This document shows positions 15,521 through 23,667 of a DNA stretch of 44,752 nt, piece after piece; the first letter of the stretch is position 1; each line of letters opens with the position of its first letter. The stretch comes from Gemmatimonadota bacterium. GTDB lineage: Bacteria > Gemmatimonadota > Gemmatimonadetes > Gemmatimonadales > Gemmatimonadaceae. Below the pieces are notes generated by a model. It was not told the DNA's origin. It worked only from the letters and a program-made list of their open reading frames with translations, and did not search any database. The stretch covers positions 1-44,752 of the forward strand of contig VHBQ01000017.1 of NCBI GenBank assembly GCA_016871855.1, in the 5' to 3' direction. The translations under genes were made by a program, and so were the position numbers.

Positions 15521-15955
15521 ATGGCGATTCGAGCGCCCCTTCAGGTCAACGGCACGGTGTCGATTCCGCCGGACGAACTCCTCGTGCGGGCGACGCGCGC
15601 GGGCGGGCCGGGGGGACAGCACGTGAACACGTCTTCCACGCGGGTGGAGCTGACGTGGAACGTGGACCGCTCATCGGCACTAAGCGACGCGCAACGGGCG
15701 CGCGTGCGCACGGCACTCGCGTCGCGCCTGGACGCCGAGGGGAACGTGCGTGTCGTGGCGAGCGACACGCGAAGCCAGCAGCAGAACCGCGATTTGGCGG
15801 AGCGTCGGCTGGCCGAGCTCGTGCGGCGCGCGCTCGTCGTGCCGCGCGTTCGCCGCGCGACGAAGCCGACCAAGGCGTCGGTGGAGCGGCGGCTGACGGC
15901 GAAGCGTCGCGCGGGCGAGCGCAAGCGCGACCGGCGGTTCCGGGGGGACGACTGA
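15521..15955 (+). CDS. arfB: Alternative ribosome-rescue factor ArfB (peptidyl-tRNA hydrolase)
   Basis: Small class I release-factor-like protein of 144 residues that hydrolyses peptidyl-tRNA on ribosomes stalled at mRNA ends. The GGQ catalytic motif is at 31-33 (RATRAGGPGGQHVNTSSTRV), followed by the usual SSALSDAQRARVRTALASRL and a basic C-terminal tail (RRLTAKRRAGERKRDRR) that enters the mRNA channel. Length fits ArfB/YaeJ. The ATG at 15521 was chosen over an upstream ATG at 15374 because the upstream part would overlap the divergent pilS start and matches no family sequence. The stop overlaps the next start by one base. Confidence 0.92.
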   Translation: MAIRAPLQVNGTVSIPPDELLVRATRAGGPGGQHVNTSSTRVELTWNVDRSSALSDAQRARVRTALASRLDAEGNVRVVASDTRSQQQNRDLAERRLAELVRRALVVPRVRRATKPTKASVERRLTAKRRAGERKRDRRFRGDD

Positions 15956-17622
15956 TGCTCCTCCCCAAGCTCGTGACGACGCTGCGCGACTACAACCGCG
16001 CGCAGTTCTCCAAGGACGTGGCCGCGGGCGTGATCGTGGGGATCGTGGCGCTGCCGCTGGCCATCGCGTTCGCGATCGCGAGCGGGGTGCCACCGCAGGC
16101 CGGGCTGTACACGGCCATCATCGCCGGATTCGTGATCTCCGCCCTCGGCGGCTCGCGCGTGCAGATCGGCGGCCCCACCGGGGCCTTTGTGGTGATTGTG
16201 TACGGCATCGTGCAGCAGCACGGGCTGGGAGGACTCACCGTCGCGACCATAATGGCCGGGCTCATCCTGATTGCGCTCGGCGTGGCCAAGATGGGCGGGG
16301 TGATCAAGTACATCCCGCACCCCGTCACGGTGGGCTTCACGAGCGGAATTGCGGTGGTGATAGCCAGCGGCCAGGTGCGCGACTTCTTCGGGCTGGCGCT
16401 GGGCACCGTGCCCGCGCAGTTCGTGTCGAAGATCGAAGCGCTGGCCGAGCACGCCCGCACGGCGAACCTGACCGCGGTGGCGGTGGCGCTGACCACGGTC
16501 GTCATTGTGCAAACCGCGCACCGGCTCACGACGAGGGTGCCCTCGCCGTTCCTCGCGCTGGTGCTGACCACGGCGGCGGTGCAGCTGCTCGGATTTCCCG
16601 TCGAGACCATCGGCAGCCGCTTCGGCGCGATCGACGCGTCATTCCCGGCGCCGGTGCTCCCCGAGGTCACGATCCAGACGGCGCTGCAACTGGTGGGCGC
16701 GGCCTTCGCCATCGCCGCGCTCGGCGGCATCGAGTCGCTGCTCTCCGCGGTGGTGGCGGACGGGATGATCGGCAGCCGCCACCGCTCGAACATGGAACTC
16801 GTGGCCCAAGGCGTGGCGAACGTCGTGACACCGCTGTTCGGCGGCATTCCGGCGACGGGCGCGATCGCCCGCACGGCGACGAACGTCCGCGCCGGCGGGC
16901 GGACGCCGGTGGCCGGGATCGTTCACGCAGTCACCCTGCTTGGCATCACGCTCTTCGCCGGGCGGTGGGCGGCGCTGATCCCGATGGCAACGCTCGCGGG
17001 CTTGCTGATGGTCGTGGCGTACAACATGAGCGAGTGGCGGACCTTCCGCGGCCTGCTCACGGCGCCAGGCGGCGACGTGGCCGTCCTGCTGACGACGTTC
17101 TTCCTCACGGTCTTCGTGGACCTCACGGTGGCGCTCGGCGTGGGGATGGTTCTGGCGTCGTTCCTCTTCATCCGGGAGATGGGGGAGGCGACGACGGTGC
17201 GCGCGATGGGTGACGAGGAGGACGACCGAGCGCTCCGCGCGCTCGACGTGCCACCGGGCGTGCTGATTTACGAGATCGACGGCCCGTTCTTCTTTGGCGC
17301 GGCGGAGAAGTTCCGGGACACCATGGCCGAGATCGAGCGGTCGCCGAAGGTGCTCATCCTGCACGTGGCGCGCGTGAACGTGCTCGACGCCACCGGGCTC
17401 GGAGTCATTCGCGACCTCGTGAAGAAGGGGCGGCGCGACCGGGCGTCATTGATTCTGAGCGGGGTGCACTCGCAGCCAATGATCGCCCTCGGCAAGAGCG
17501 ACCTGCTCGACGAGGTCGGGGAGGACAATCTCCTGCCGACGCTGGAGGCGGCGGTGGCGCGCGCACGCGAGCTCATCGCGATGCGCACGACGGGCGGGCA
17601 CGAGACCCCCGCGCACCGATAG
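15955..17622 (+). CDS. SulP-family anion transporter with STAS domain
   Basis: Membrane anion transporter of 555 residues (sulfate or bicarbonate type). The ATG at 15955 shares one base with the arfB stop (TGATG). It starts with FSKDVAAGVIVGIVALPLAIAFAIASGVPP, the SulP signature of the first helices, has GGSRVQIGGPTGAFVVIVYG around 60-80, and a run of about 12 helices to about residue 415. The C-terminal STAS domain (about 435-550) contains VLIYEIDGPFFFG and ARVNVLDATGLGVIRDLV. The substrate cannot be fixed from sequence alone. Confidence 0.9.
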   Translation: MLLPKLVTTLRDYNRAQFSKDVAAGVIVGIVALPLAIAFAIASGVPPQAGLYTAIIAGFVISALGGSRVQIGGPTGAFVVIVYGIVQQHGLGGLTVATIMAGLILIALGVAKMGGVIKYIPHPVTVGFTSGIAVVIASGQVRDFFGLALGTVPAQFVSKIEALAEHARTANLTAVAVALTTVVIVQTAHRLTTRVPSPFLALVLTTAAVQLLGFPVETIGSRFGAIDASFPAPVLPEVTIQTALQLVGAAFAIAALGGIESLLSAVVADGMIGSRHRSNMELVAQGVANVVTPLFGGIPATGAIARTATNVRAGGRTPVAGIVHAVTLLGITLFAGRWAALIPMATLAGLLMVVAYNMSEWRTFRGLLTAPGGDVAVLLTTFFLTVFVDLTVALGVGMVLASFLFIREMGEATTVRAMGDEEDDRALRALDVPPGVLIYEIDGPFFFGAAEKFRDTMAEIERSPKVLILHVARVNVLDATGLGVIRDLVKKGRRDRASLILSGVHSQPMIALGKSDLLDEVGEDNLLPTLEAAVARARELIAMRTTGGHETPAHR

Positions 17623-17630
17623 CATGCGGA

Positions 17631-17653
17631 CGCCGCGACCGTTGGCCGCGGCG
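17631..17653. terminator. Weak hairpin between convergent genes
   Basis: CGCCGCGACC and GGCCGCGGCG can pair over 10 bp with one G-T wobble and a 3-nt loop, between the sulP stop and the convergent outer-membrane gene. No T-run follows, so termination is only suggested. Confidence 0.35.
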
Positions 17654-17680
17654 CCCGAAGGCCTGCCCTCGCGCCGGCGG

Positions 17681-18391
17681 CTACCGCCGCTTGTACGCCA
17701 CGCCGATCTGGAACGTCAGCAGGTCGGCGCGCGAGAAGCGCGGCCGCAGGACCGGATCGTTGTTCGCGTCGAACGTGATATCGCGCTCGGTGAGGTAGCG
17801 CGCCTCGCCGTTCCAGTGGTAGCGGACGCCGAGGTCGAGCGCGAGCCCGTTCTTGGTGAGCGGCACGTAGAGGCCGCCGTACAGCGTCTTGGCGAATGTG
17901 CCGTCGCTGTAGTTCGTGGACGAGGCGAAGGGATCATTATCAAACTGGTCCGACCCGGAGACGCTCGAACTCGTGACGAACGACGCGAAACCGATCGAGC
18001 CGCCGGCGTACGGCGTGAGATGCGGCCCCGGGGCGCCAGCCTGCAGGCCGATGCCGCCGTTGAAGATGTTGTTCGTGGTGCTGACGTCCACGCTGATGAG
18101 CCCCAGCGCGCCGCCGCCAAGGGGGACGCGTCGCGTGCGCCACCCGTAATTGTCGTAACCGAGATCGGCGCGGAGATAGAGCGGTGACTCGCCGAGGCGC
18201 CAGCCGACGAAGCCGTTGACGCCCCAAGCCGCGTTCACGTTGCTCGCGAATTCGTTCTGCGGCGCGCCGTAGTGCACGCTGCCGCCGAGCGCGATGGAAC
18301 GCGGGAGATCCTGGTTGTGGTTCTGGCCGCCGCCGTATTGCGCCGCGAGCGGCGCACTGACCAGCATCGAAAGGACGAGCAGGGACTTCAT
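17681..18391 (-). CDS. Small outer-membrane beta-barrel protein
   Basis: Secreted protein of 236 residues with signal peptide MKSLLVLSMLVSAPLAAQ. The rest has short alternating aromatic/hydrophobic strands with glycines (ALGGSVHYGAP, NGFVGWRLGESPLYLRADLGY, TPYAGGSIGFASF, GVRYHWNGEARY) and ends LLTFQIGVAYKRR, as in 8-stranded OmpX/OmpW-type barrels. The ATG at 18391 was selected because it begins the signal peptide; an upstream in-frame ATG would reach back into the neighbouring gene. Function is unknown. It ends next to the convergent sulP gene. Confidence 0.75.
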   Translation of the reverse strand: MKSLLVLSMLVSAPLAAQYGGGQNHNQDLPRSIALGGSVHYGAPQNEFASNVNAAWGVNGFVGWRLGESPLYLRADLGYDNYGWRTRRVPLGGGALGLISVDVSTTNNIFNGGIGLQAGAPGPHLTPYAGGSIGFASFVTSSSVSGSDQFDNDPFASSTNYSDGTFAKTLYGGLYVPLTKNGLALDLGVRYHWNGEARYLTERDITFDANNDPVLRPRFSRADLLTFQIGVAYKRR

Positions 18392-18437
18392 ACGATCGCT
18401 CCGGCGCGACGCGCCTTGCGCGGTGGGAGATGTGGCG

Positions 18438-18461
18438 CGGGGCACCCCGGGAGGTGCCCCG
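18438..18461 (-). terminator. Hairpin after the metalloprotease gene
   Basis: CGGGGCACC and GGTGCCCCG form a perfect 9-bp stem with a 6-nt loop, 35 nt beyond the stop codon of the protease gene and before the outer-membrane barrel gene. Confidence 0.65.
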
Positions 18462-18495
18462 TCTCCTTCAATACCCGCACAATCTGGCGGCGGTT

Positions 18496-20937
18496 TCAAG
18501 GCCAAGGGTCATAGTCGTCTCCGAACGGATCGCCCGGGGGCGGACGCAAGGCAGGCGTCAGCTCGGGCACCGCGCCGGTCTCCTTGTATCGGCCGATCAC
18601 CTGCGCGATGGCCTGCCAGTGCGCCTTGCCATCGTCATTTGTCGCGGCGGCCGCCTTGGATGCGGCGGCATCGCGCAGGCGCGTGAGCTCATACTCGACG
18701 ATCGCGCGCACTTCGGGCGAGGCTTCCTTGTCGGCGGCGAGCAGGACGAGCCGGTCGGCGACGGCGCGCTGGGTGACGCGCTGGATGGCGGCGAGCTTGC
18801 CGCTCGTCGGCGGCGCGGCGTCCCACGTCCCCTTCACCAGCGCCGCCATCGCGTCCTGCAGGGTGTACGGGTCGGCCGTCCGCGCCGCGTACTGCACCAT
18901 CCGCGCCGCGCGTTCGCGCTGCAGGATGCCGTCCACGATCATTTGCGCGAGCGTGCGCGCGGCACCGAGTTCATCGAAGGCCGGGTAGGTGCGCTGGCCG
19001 ATGAGCTCCACGTTCCCACCGGCATCGAGCCGCGGCGCGAAGAGCGTGAGCACCGTGTCGGGAATGGCGAGTTCCTCGGGCGCGAGGGCGCCGAGCAGTT
19101 GCTGCATCGCCTCGCGCTGGCGCGCGCCGCTGATGACGCGCGTGGCCTGCTGGCCATCGCCCTTCATCACGTTGGCGTACTCGAGGCCGCCGAGCGTCTT
19201 GGTGACGCCGTTGAGGGCGAAGCGGTGGAAGAAGTACAGGAGGGGAAAGCGGTCCTGGAGCAGCGCGAGCGGTTCGCCGGCGCGGATGTTGCGCAGGCCA
19301 AACGCGCGGAGGGCGATGCGCCGGGCGTCCATCTGGTGGCGCAGGAACTCCGTGGGCGTCGCCGCATCGTCCCAGAGGTTGGTGCGCGGATCAGCGGCGC
19401 CGTCCGAGCGCGCGTCGCCGTCGCTCAGGTACAGGTAGCCCTTGCGCAGTCCCTCGGCGACGATCGCGGCCAGCGAATCAGACTCGTGCGCGGCGGGGAA
19501 GACCCCGTAGCCCCACCGGATGGCCCACACGTCATACGCGCCCGGGCCGCGATCGTAGGCCGCGCTGATGTCGATCTTGCCGTTCGTCACGCGGATGCGC
19601 GGCGCGGGGTAGTCCATCACCGAGCCGCGTTCGTACGTGCTGGCGATGTAGTTGTGCCCGAGGCCAAGGGTGTGGCCCACCTCGTGCGCGCTGACCTGCC
19701 GGATGCGCGCGAGCACGAAGGCCGTGTCAGCGGCGGCCGGCTCGGCGCCGAGGAACGCCGCGTAGATGTTGTAGTCGGTGCGATTGCGGTGCGAGTCCAT
19801 CCGCGCCATCCCCTTGAGCATCTCGCCCGTGCGCGGGTCGGTGAGCGCGCCGCCGACCGACCAGCCGCGCTCGTTGCGGTTGATCCACTGCACGACGTTG
19901 TACCGCGCGTCCATGGGATCGACGCCTTCGGGGAGCAGCTCGACCTTGAATGCGCCCTTGAGCCCGGCGCGGTCGAACGCTTCCACCCAGAAGCCCACGC
20001 CCTCGAGCGTGGCGGTGCGCAGCGGCTCGGGAATGCCGCGATCCACGTAATACACGATCGGCTTCTTGATGGGACTGCGCGGGTCATTGGGATTGACGCG
20101 CTCGAGGCGATGCCGCGACGCCCAGCGCTGTTCGAGCTGGGCCTGGATGGGGGCGGCGTAGTCCTTGAATGAGATGCCGAAGAACCCGACGCGCGGGTCC
20201 GCCTTGCGCGGACGGAACTGGTCGTCGGGGAGGCGCTGCAGAGTGATGTGCTGCCGGAAGTTGATCGCGCGCGCGTCGGGGACGAAGCGGCCGAGTGCGC
20301 CGCCCGGTTCACCGGCGGCGGCCATCGTGAGGGCGACGTCAATCTCGGTGTTGTCGGCGAAGCCCTTGGTGTACGGCTTGTACGGGTGCGACCGGTCGCG
20401 GGCGACCGTGTAGTTCCCCTGCCGGTTGCGGGCGAACGTCCCGCCGATGTCGTTCCAGTCGCGCATCACGAATTCGGTGGCGTCTACGAGAAGGCGGCCG
20501 CCTTCTTCGGCGAGGAGCGGGATCGCGGCGACGGTGCTGGCGGAGAACCCTTCCGCGACGGTGCGTTGGTGATCGGCGGCGCCGCTGCTGCGGTACTGCG
20601 TGTTCTCGAAGGTGACGAGCACGCGCTCGCCCGCCTTGTCGAAACGGGCGACGCGCACGCCGCCGCCCGATCCGCGATCGAGACCGATGGCGTTCGAGCC
20701 GAAGCCGGTGGCGAGCGTGGTCATGAAGAGCACGCGCAGTGAATCACTGGGCAGTTCGAGCAGGACGGCGCCGGTGCGGTCGTTGAGGTAGACCGGAATG
20801 AAGCCGTCGCGCTTGTCGAGTCCGGCGGTGCGCGAAGCAATGGTCGCAGCGGCGGCCGGCGGCTGCTGGGCAGCGGCATCCGGCGCCAGGAACACCGTCG
20901 CCAAGGCGACGGCGAACGAAAGGCGGAAGGCGGTCAT
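18496..20937 (-). CDS. Secreted zinc-dependent metalloprotease (DUF5117/DUF5118-type)
   Basis: Secreted or periplasmic zinc protease of 813 residues with a signal peptide ending near AAAQQ. A beta-rich N-terminal domain (about 35-230, with DKRDGFIPVYLNDRTG) precedes a catalytic domain with the metzincin site HEVGHTLGLGH (His418, Glu419, His422, His428) and Met-turn SVMDYP (439-444). The conserved family segment VYYVDRGIPEPLR...FWVEAFDRAGL is present. The C-terminal half is helical. These proteins are common in Bacteroidota, Gemmatimonadota and relatives; their substrate is unknown. Stands alone, followed by a hairpin. Confidence 0.88.
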   Translation of the reverse strand: MTAFRLSFAVALATVFLAPDAAAQQPPAAAATIASRTAGLDKRDGFIPVYLNDRTGAVLLELPSDSLRVLFMTTLATGFGSNAIGLDRGSGGGVRVARFDKAGERVLVTFENTQYRSSGAADHQRTVAEGFSASTVAAIPLLAEEGGRLLVDATEFVMRDWNDIGGTFARNRQGNYTVARDRSHPYKPYTKGFADNTEIDVALTMAAAGEPGGALGRFVPDARAINFRQHITLQRLPDDQFRPRKADPRVGFFGISFKDYAAPIQAQLEQRWASRHRLERVNPNDPRSPIKKPIVYYVDRGIPEPLRTATLEGVGFWVEAFDRAGLKGAFKVELLPEGVDPMDARYNVVQWINRNERGWSVGGALTDPRTGEMLKGMARMDSHRNRTDYNIYAAFLGAEPAAADTAFVLARIRQVSAHEVGHTLGLGHNYIASTYERGSVMDYPAPRIRVTNGKIDISAAYDRGPGAYDVWAIRWGYGVFPAAHESDSLAAIVAEGLRKGYLYLSDGDARSDGAADPRTNLWDDAATPTEFLRHQMDARRIALRAFGLRNIRAGEPLALLQDRFPLLYFFHRFALNGVTKTLGGLEYANVMKGDGQQATRVISGARQREAMQQLLGALAPEELAIPDTVLTLFAPRLDAGGNVELIGQRTYPAFDELGAARTLAQMIVDGILQRERAARMVQYAARTADPYTLQDAMAALVKGTWDAAPPTSGKLAAIQRVTQRAVADRLVLLAADKEASPEVRAIVEYELTRLRDAAASKAAAATNDDGKAHWQAIAQVIGRYKETGAVPELTPALRPPPGDPFGDDYDPWP

Positions 20938-21051
20938 GACTGATCCGAGGGTCGAGGGTCGCGCTCAACGTCGCGCCGGTCGCGGTGGCCCGCAAGCACC
21001 TGCCCCGCGGTCGCCGAGTCCGCCGTTGCCGACCCCGCACAAGACGCGAAG

Positions 21052-21075
21052 GGCCGCCGGCTCGCGCCGACGGCC
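21052..21075 (-). terminator. Hairpin after the LolA-like gene
   Basis: GGCCGCCGGC and GCCGACGGCC pair over 10 bp with one mismatch and a 4-nt loop, 27 nt past the stop codon at 21103. Confidence 0.5.
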
Positions 21076-21102
21076 CCCCGCTTACGCTTCGCGCCGATGG
21101 AC

Positions 21103-21855
21103 CTACGGCTTGACCATCGACTTCACGGCATCGGGAAGCTCGAACGTCTTGGCGTCCACCTTGTCCCACTCGTACGAGGTGAAGGTGAGCACCACGTCCC
21201 CCTGCGGGGTCCGCTGGACCATCTTGCCCGGCATCTTCACGCCGCCCTGATCCTTGTAGTCCGACATCACCATGGTGATCTCGATCTTGCCCATCTGCGG
21301 GTTCTCCATCGTCCGCACCATGCCGGCGGCGAGGCCGGTCTCGGCGTCGAAGAACTGGATCGCCTCGCTCTTATCGTCGGCGCGCACCAGCTTCACCTTG
21401 TAGCACTTCCGCCCCTCGAAATCCTCGAGGCCGAGGGTCTCGATGGTCGTGTACTTGGCAGGATCGGGGAAGTCGGAGAAGAAATCGGCCTGCTGCTTCA
21501 TCTGCGCGGCCTGCTCACCGGAGAGGAGCGAGGCGCCGGCCATCGGGTTGATGCTCCACGCCGTCGTGCCATCGAAGCCGGTGGTCATCTCGCCGAACGA
21601 GCCAAGGGTGATCTGCTGCAGCATCATGGACGGCTTGGCGCGGTACATGTGCACGGGTCCCTCGATGCCCATGGCGGCCATCGAGAAGGTGCCGGTCATG
21701 TGGAGCGAAGTGTGCTTTTCCATCGCCTCACGGCCGCCGATGGCGGCGACGTGCTTGGCGAGCAGGGCCTTGCCGTCGGGGAGGGCCTGCGCGGAAGCCA
21801 GGGCGGGCAGGAGGCTGGCCACGGCGAGCGCGGACAGGGTGCGGCGGACGTTCAT
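21103..21855 (-). CDS. Exported LolA-like (outer-membrane lipoprotein-sorting type) protein
   Basis: Protein of 250 residues with signal peptide MNVRRTLSALAVASLLPALASAQ. The mature part starts LPDGKALLAKHVAAIGGREAMEK and continues as a half-barrel-like fold (HMTGTFSMAAMGIEGPVHMY, then KPSMMLQQITLGSFGEMTTGFDGTTAWSI), as seen in LolA/VioE-like domains called outer membrane lipoprotein-sorting protein. No lipobox is present. Biochemical role unknown; a lipid-binding periplasmic function is inferred. Confidence 0.65.
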   Translation of the reverse strand: MNVRRTLSALAVASLLPALASAQALPDGKALLAKHVAAIGGREAMEKHTSLHMTGTFSMAAMGIEGPVHMYRAKPSMMLQQITLGSFGEMTTGFDGTTAWSINPMAGASLLSGEQAAQMKQQADFFSDFPDPAKYTTIETLGLEDFEGRKCYKVKLVRADDKSEAIQFFDAETGLAAGMVRTMENPQMGKIEITMVMSDYKDQGGVKMPGKMVQRTPQGDVVLTFTSYEWDKVDAKTFELPDAVKSMVKP

Positions 21856-21947
21856 GGGATTCCTCGGATGATCGGGTCCGGCCGCTGGTGGCCAGACGCG
21901 CTGGTGAAATCTGGGGGAGGGCTGGGCAACCGCGCCATACGCGCGAA

Positions 21948-21978
21948 CGCCCGTACGTAGTACGAGCAGGTACGGGCG
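21948..21978 (-). terminator. Hairpin after the lipoprotein gene
   Basis: CGCCCGTAC and GTACGGGCG form a perfect 9-bp stem around a 13-nt loop that itself contains a GTA/TAC repeat. It lies 40 nt beyond the lipoprotein stop codon. Confidence 0.5.
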
Positions 21979-22017
21979 CCGGTTCCAGCGGGTGCTCGTC
22001 GCGTACGCCGCAGTCGA

Positions 22018-22533
22018 TCAGCGCGCAGGGACCGGGAGGCCCGCCTCGATGGCCAACCGTACGCGCTCCCGCTGACGGTCACTGCCGCCCACCAGCACCG
22101 CGATGAGGTTGCTCTGCGTCACGAACATCGGCGGCTCCGCCCACGGATTGGGCTGGCCCTTGGGGATGGCGGAGAGCGTGTCGATGGTCGCGCTGACGCT
22201 CCGGCGTGAGGTGGAGTCGGCGAAGATCCAGGCGAGCAGGTGCGCCGACCCGACGCGCAGGGTAACCGGGCGGACGGGGAGGCGGGGGTGCGCGGGGATC
22301 GAGTCGTCGGCGCGCGGCGCCAAGCCGGCGTCCACAAGCCGACGGGTGAGCTGCACCTCATCCCAGCGCCCAGTCGCGGGCGATCGCGGCGCCGACGTGA
22401 CCTGCTGGGCCACCGCATCCACTTCGCGTCTGGCCCGTTCGGCGCGGACGACGCGGGGGTCCTCGCCGCAGGCGGCGAGGAGCGGGATCGCGAGCAGGAT
22501 GGGAAGGCAGTTTGCGGCGACGGAACGCGGCAT
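22018..22533 (-). CDS. Predicted lipoprotein of unknown function
   Basis: Protein of 171 residues. The ATG at 22533 starts a lipoprotein signal MPRSVAANCLPILLAIPLLAAC with lipobox LAAC and an Asp two residues after the Cys region (CGEDP). The mature part has a short charged helix (RVVRAERARREVDAVAQQV) and then TRRLVDAGLAPRADD and several strand-like segments; no family was recognised. The longer upstream frame runs antisense through the divergent hslR gene and was rejected. Its start codon lies only 10 bp from the divergent hslR start. Confidence 0.75.
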   Translation of the reverse strand: MPRSVAANCLPILLAIPLLAACGEDPRVVRAERARREVDAVAQQVTSAPRSPATGRWDEVQLTRRLVDAGLAPRADDSIPAHPRLPVRPVTLRVGSAHLLAWIFADSTSRRSVSATIDTLSAIPKGQPNPWAEPPMFVTQSNLIAVLVGGSDRQRERVRLAIEAGLPVPAR

Positions 22534-22543
22534 ATCTTGCAAT

Positions 22544-22951
22544 ATGGCACGGAACGACACTGACGACACCGACGACGCGATCGTCCGGCTCGACAAGTGG
22601 CTGTGGGCCGCGCGCTTCTTCAAGACGCGCGCCCTCGCCGTGGAGGCGATCGGCGGGGGCAAGGTGCTCCACCACGGCGCCCGCACGAAGCCCGCGCACG
22701 TGGTGCGGGTGGGCGACGAAATCCGGGTGCGCCTCGGGCCGTACGAGCACATCGTCGTCGTCCGCGACCTGAACGCCCGTCGCGGGCCGGCGAAGCAGGC
22801 GCAGTTGATGTACGAGGAGACCGCTGACTCCCTGGCCGCCCGCGAGAAACTGGCCGCGCAGCTGAAGGCGGCGAGCATGTTCAATCCACAGGCCGGATGG
22901 TCCGACTCTAAGAAGGACCGGCGCGAACTCAGGCGGATGCGGGGGAAATAG
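22544..22951 (+). CDS. hslR: S4-domain RNA-binding protein, Hsp15-like
   Basis: RNA-binding protein of 135 residues with an N-terminal S4 domain (VRLDKWLWAARFFKTRALAVEAI, then GGKVLHHGARTKPAHVVRVGDEI) as in Hsp15, which recycles 50S subunits that carry a blocked nascent chain. The end (SDSKKDRRELRRMRGK) matches the lysine/arginine-rich KKDRRxLRRF-type tail of this family. The ATG at 22544 has no visible ribosome site and lies 10 bp from the divergent lipoprotein start, so the message may be leaderless. Confidence 0.85.
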   Translation: MARNDTDDTDDAIVRLDKWLWAARFFKTRALAVEAIGGGKVLHHGARTKPAHVVRVGDEIRVRLGPYEHIVVVRDLNARRGPAKQAQLMYEETADSLAAREKLAAQLKAASMFNPQAGWSDSKKDRRELRRMRGK

Positions 22952-22956
22952 GGGCT

Positions 22957-22983
22957 GACGGTGGACGGTGGACGGTGGACGGT
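22957..22983. repeat. 7-bp tandem repeat
   Basis: Three exact GACGGTG units followed by GACGGT lie directly after the hslR stop. It is a short non-coding heptamer array. Confidence 0.8.
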
Positions 22984-22993
22984 TGATGGCGCG

Positions 22994-23023
22994 TTGCGCG
23001 GAGGGGCGCGTTCCCGCTACAAT
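22994..23023 (+). promoter_or_regulatory. Sigma-70-like promoter of the small membrane peptide gene
   Basis: TTGCGC and TACAAT are separated by 18 nt, 26 nt before the ATG at 23050. A GGAG ribosome site lies between. Confidence 0.5.
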
Positions 23024-23049
23024 TCCCGCACTGAAATGGAGCCCGCCGA

Positions 23050-23208
23050 ATGAACAGCCAGCAGAGCTACTCGCCGTCGTCGCAGGGATGGGGGATCGCC
23101 GCCATCATCATCGTGCTCGCCATCGTGGCGAACACGGTTGCGTACCGTATCCACAAGGCGACCTACCTGAAGCCTGACGCGCCGGCGGCGGCGGCGGCCA
23201 AGCACTAG
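23050..23208 (+). CDS. Small single-span membrane peptide (52 residues)
   Basis: Short gene coding MNSQQSYSPSSQGWG, then one membrane helix (IAAIIIVLAIVANTVAY), a short RIHKATYLKPD segment and an Ala-rich end. Support: GGAG 8 nt before the ATG, a plausible promoter, a strong hairpin terminator 21 nt after the stop, and GC-rich codon choice typical of the window. The positive side (RIHK) after the helix suggests an outside N-terminus. It is unrecognised, probably a small envelope or assembly subunit. Confidence 0.7.
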   Translation: MNSQQSYSPSSQGWGIAAIIIVLAIVANTVAYRIHKATYLKPDAPAAAAAKH

Positions 23209-23229
23209 GCATTGAATGCCCGAATGCAG

Positions 23230-23260
23230 AAGCGGCGGAGGCCAAAGGCCTCCGCCGCTT
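23230..23260. terminator. Strong bidirectional terminator
   Basis: A perfect 14-bp stem (AAGCGGCGGAGGCC / GGCCTCCGCCGCTT) with an AAA loop, then a short T-containing tail, lies between the convergent membrane peptide gene and infA. It serves both directions. Confidence 0.88.
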
Positions 23261-23282
23261 TCGTCATGTACCCCGAGCCCGA

Positions 23283-23504
23283 TCAGGTCTTGTGCCGGAA
23301 GGTGATGCGGCCGCGACTCAGGTCGTAGGGCGACACCTCCACCGAGACGCGATCGCCGGCGAGGACGCGAATGCGGTGCCGGCGCATCTTGCCGGCCATC
23401 GTCGCCAGCACGTCATGTCCGTTGGTGAGGTGCACGCGGAACGTGGCACTGGGCAGCACTTCCGAAACGGTGCCCTCGAGTTCGATCGCTTCTTCCTTCG
23501 CCAT
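23283..23504 (-). CDS. infA: Translation initiation factor IF-1
   Basis: OB-fold factor of 73 residues that binds the ribosomal A site during initiation. The sequence is canonical: [20 protein letters not shown], then [40 protein letters not shown] and [12 protein letters not shown]. It stands as a single gene between a strong terminator and a divergent promoter region, not inside a ribosomal protein operon. Confidence 0.98.
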   Translation of the reverse strand: MAKEEAIELEGTVSEVLPSATFRVHLTNGHDVLATMAGKMRRHRIRVLAGDRVSVEVSPYDLSRGRITFRHKT

Positions 23505-23580
23505 AATACCGGGTCGTGGTGGGCGGCCTTCACGGTCTGGTCCCGGCCGCTGGGAAACGATGAAACGTAGCAGGTAACCG

Positions 23581-23624
23581 GGGAATTTGACAGAGCGACG
23601 GACGGGTTGCGCTCTGTAATTCCC
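23581..23624. repeat. Interrupted inverted repeat between infA and the M20 gene
   Basis: GGGAATT-TG-ACAGAGCG (23581-23597) and CGCTCTGTAATTCCC (23610-23624) are complementary over 15 bp apart from a 2-nt bulge, with a 12-nt loop. It sits between divergent genes. It could be an operator or a leader hairpin. Confidence 0.6.
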
Positions 23625-23667
23625 GGGACGGGGCTATTAGCGTCCAATTTCCCCACAACCACCTGCC

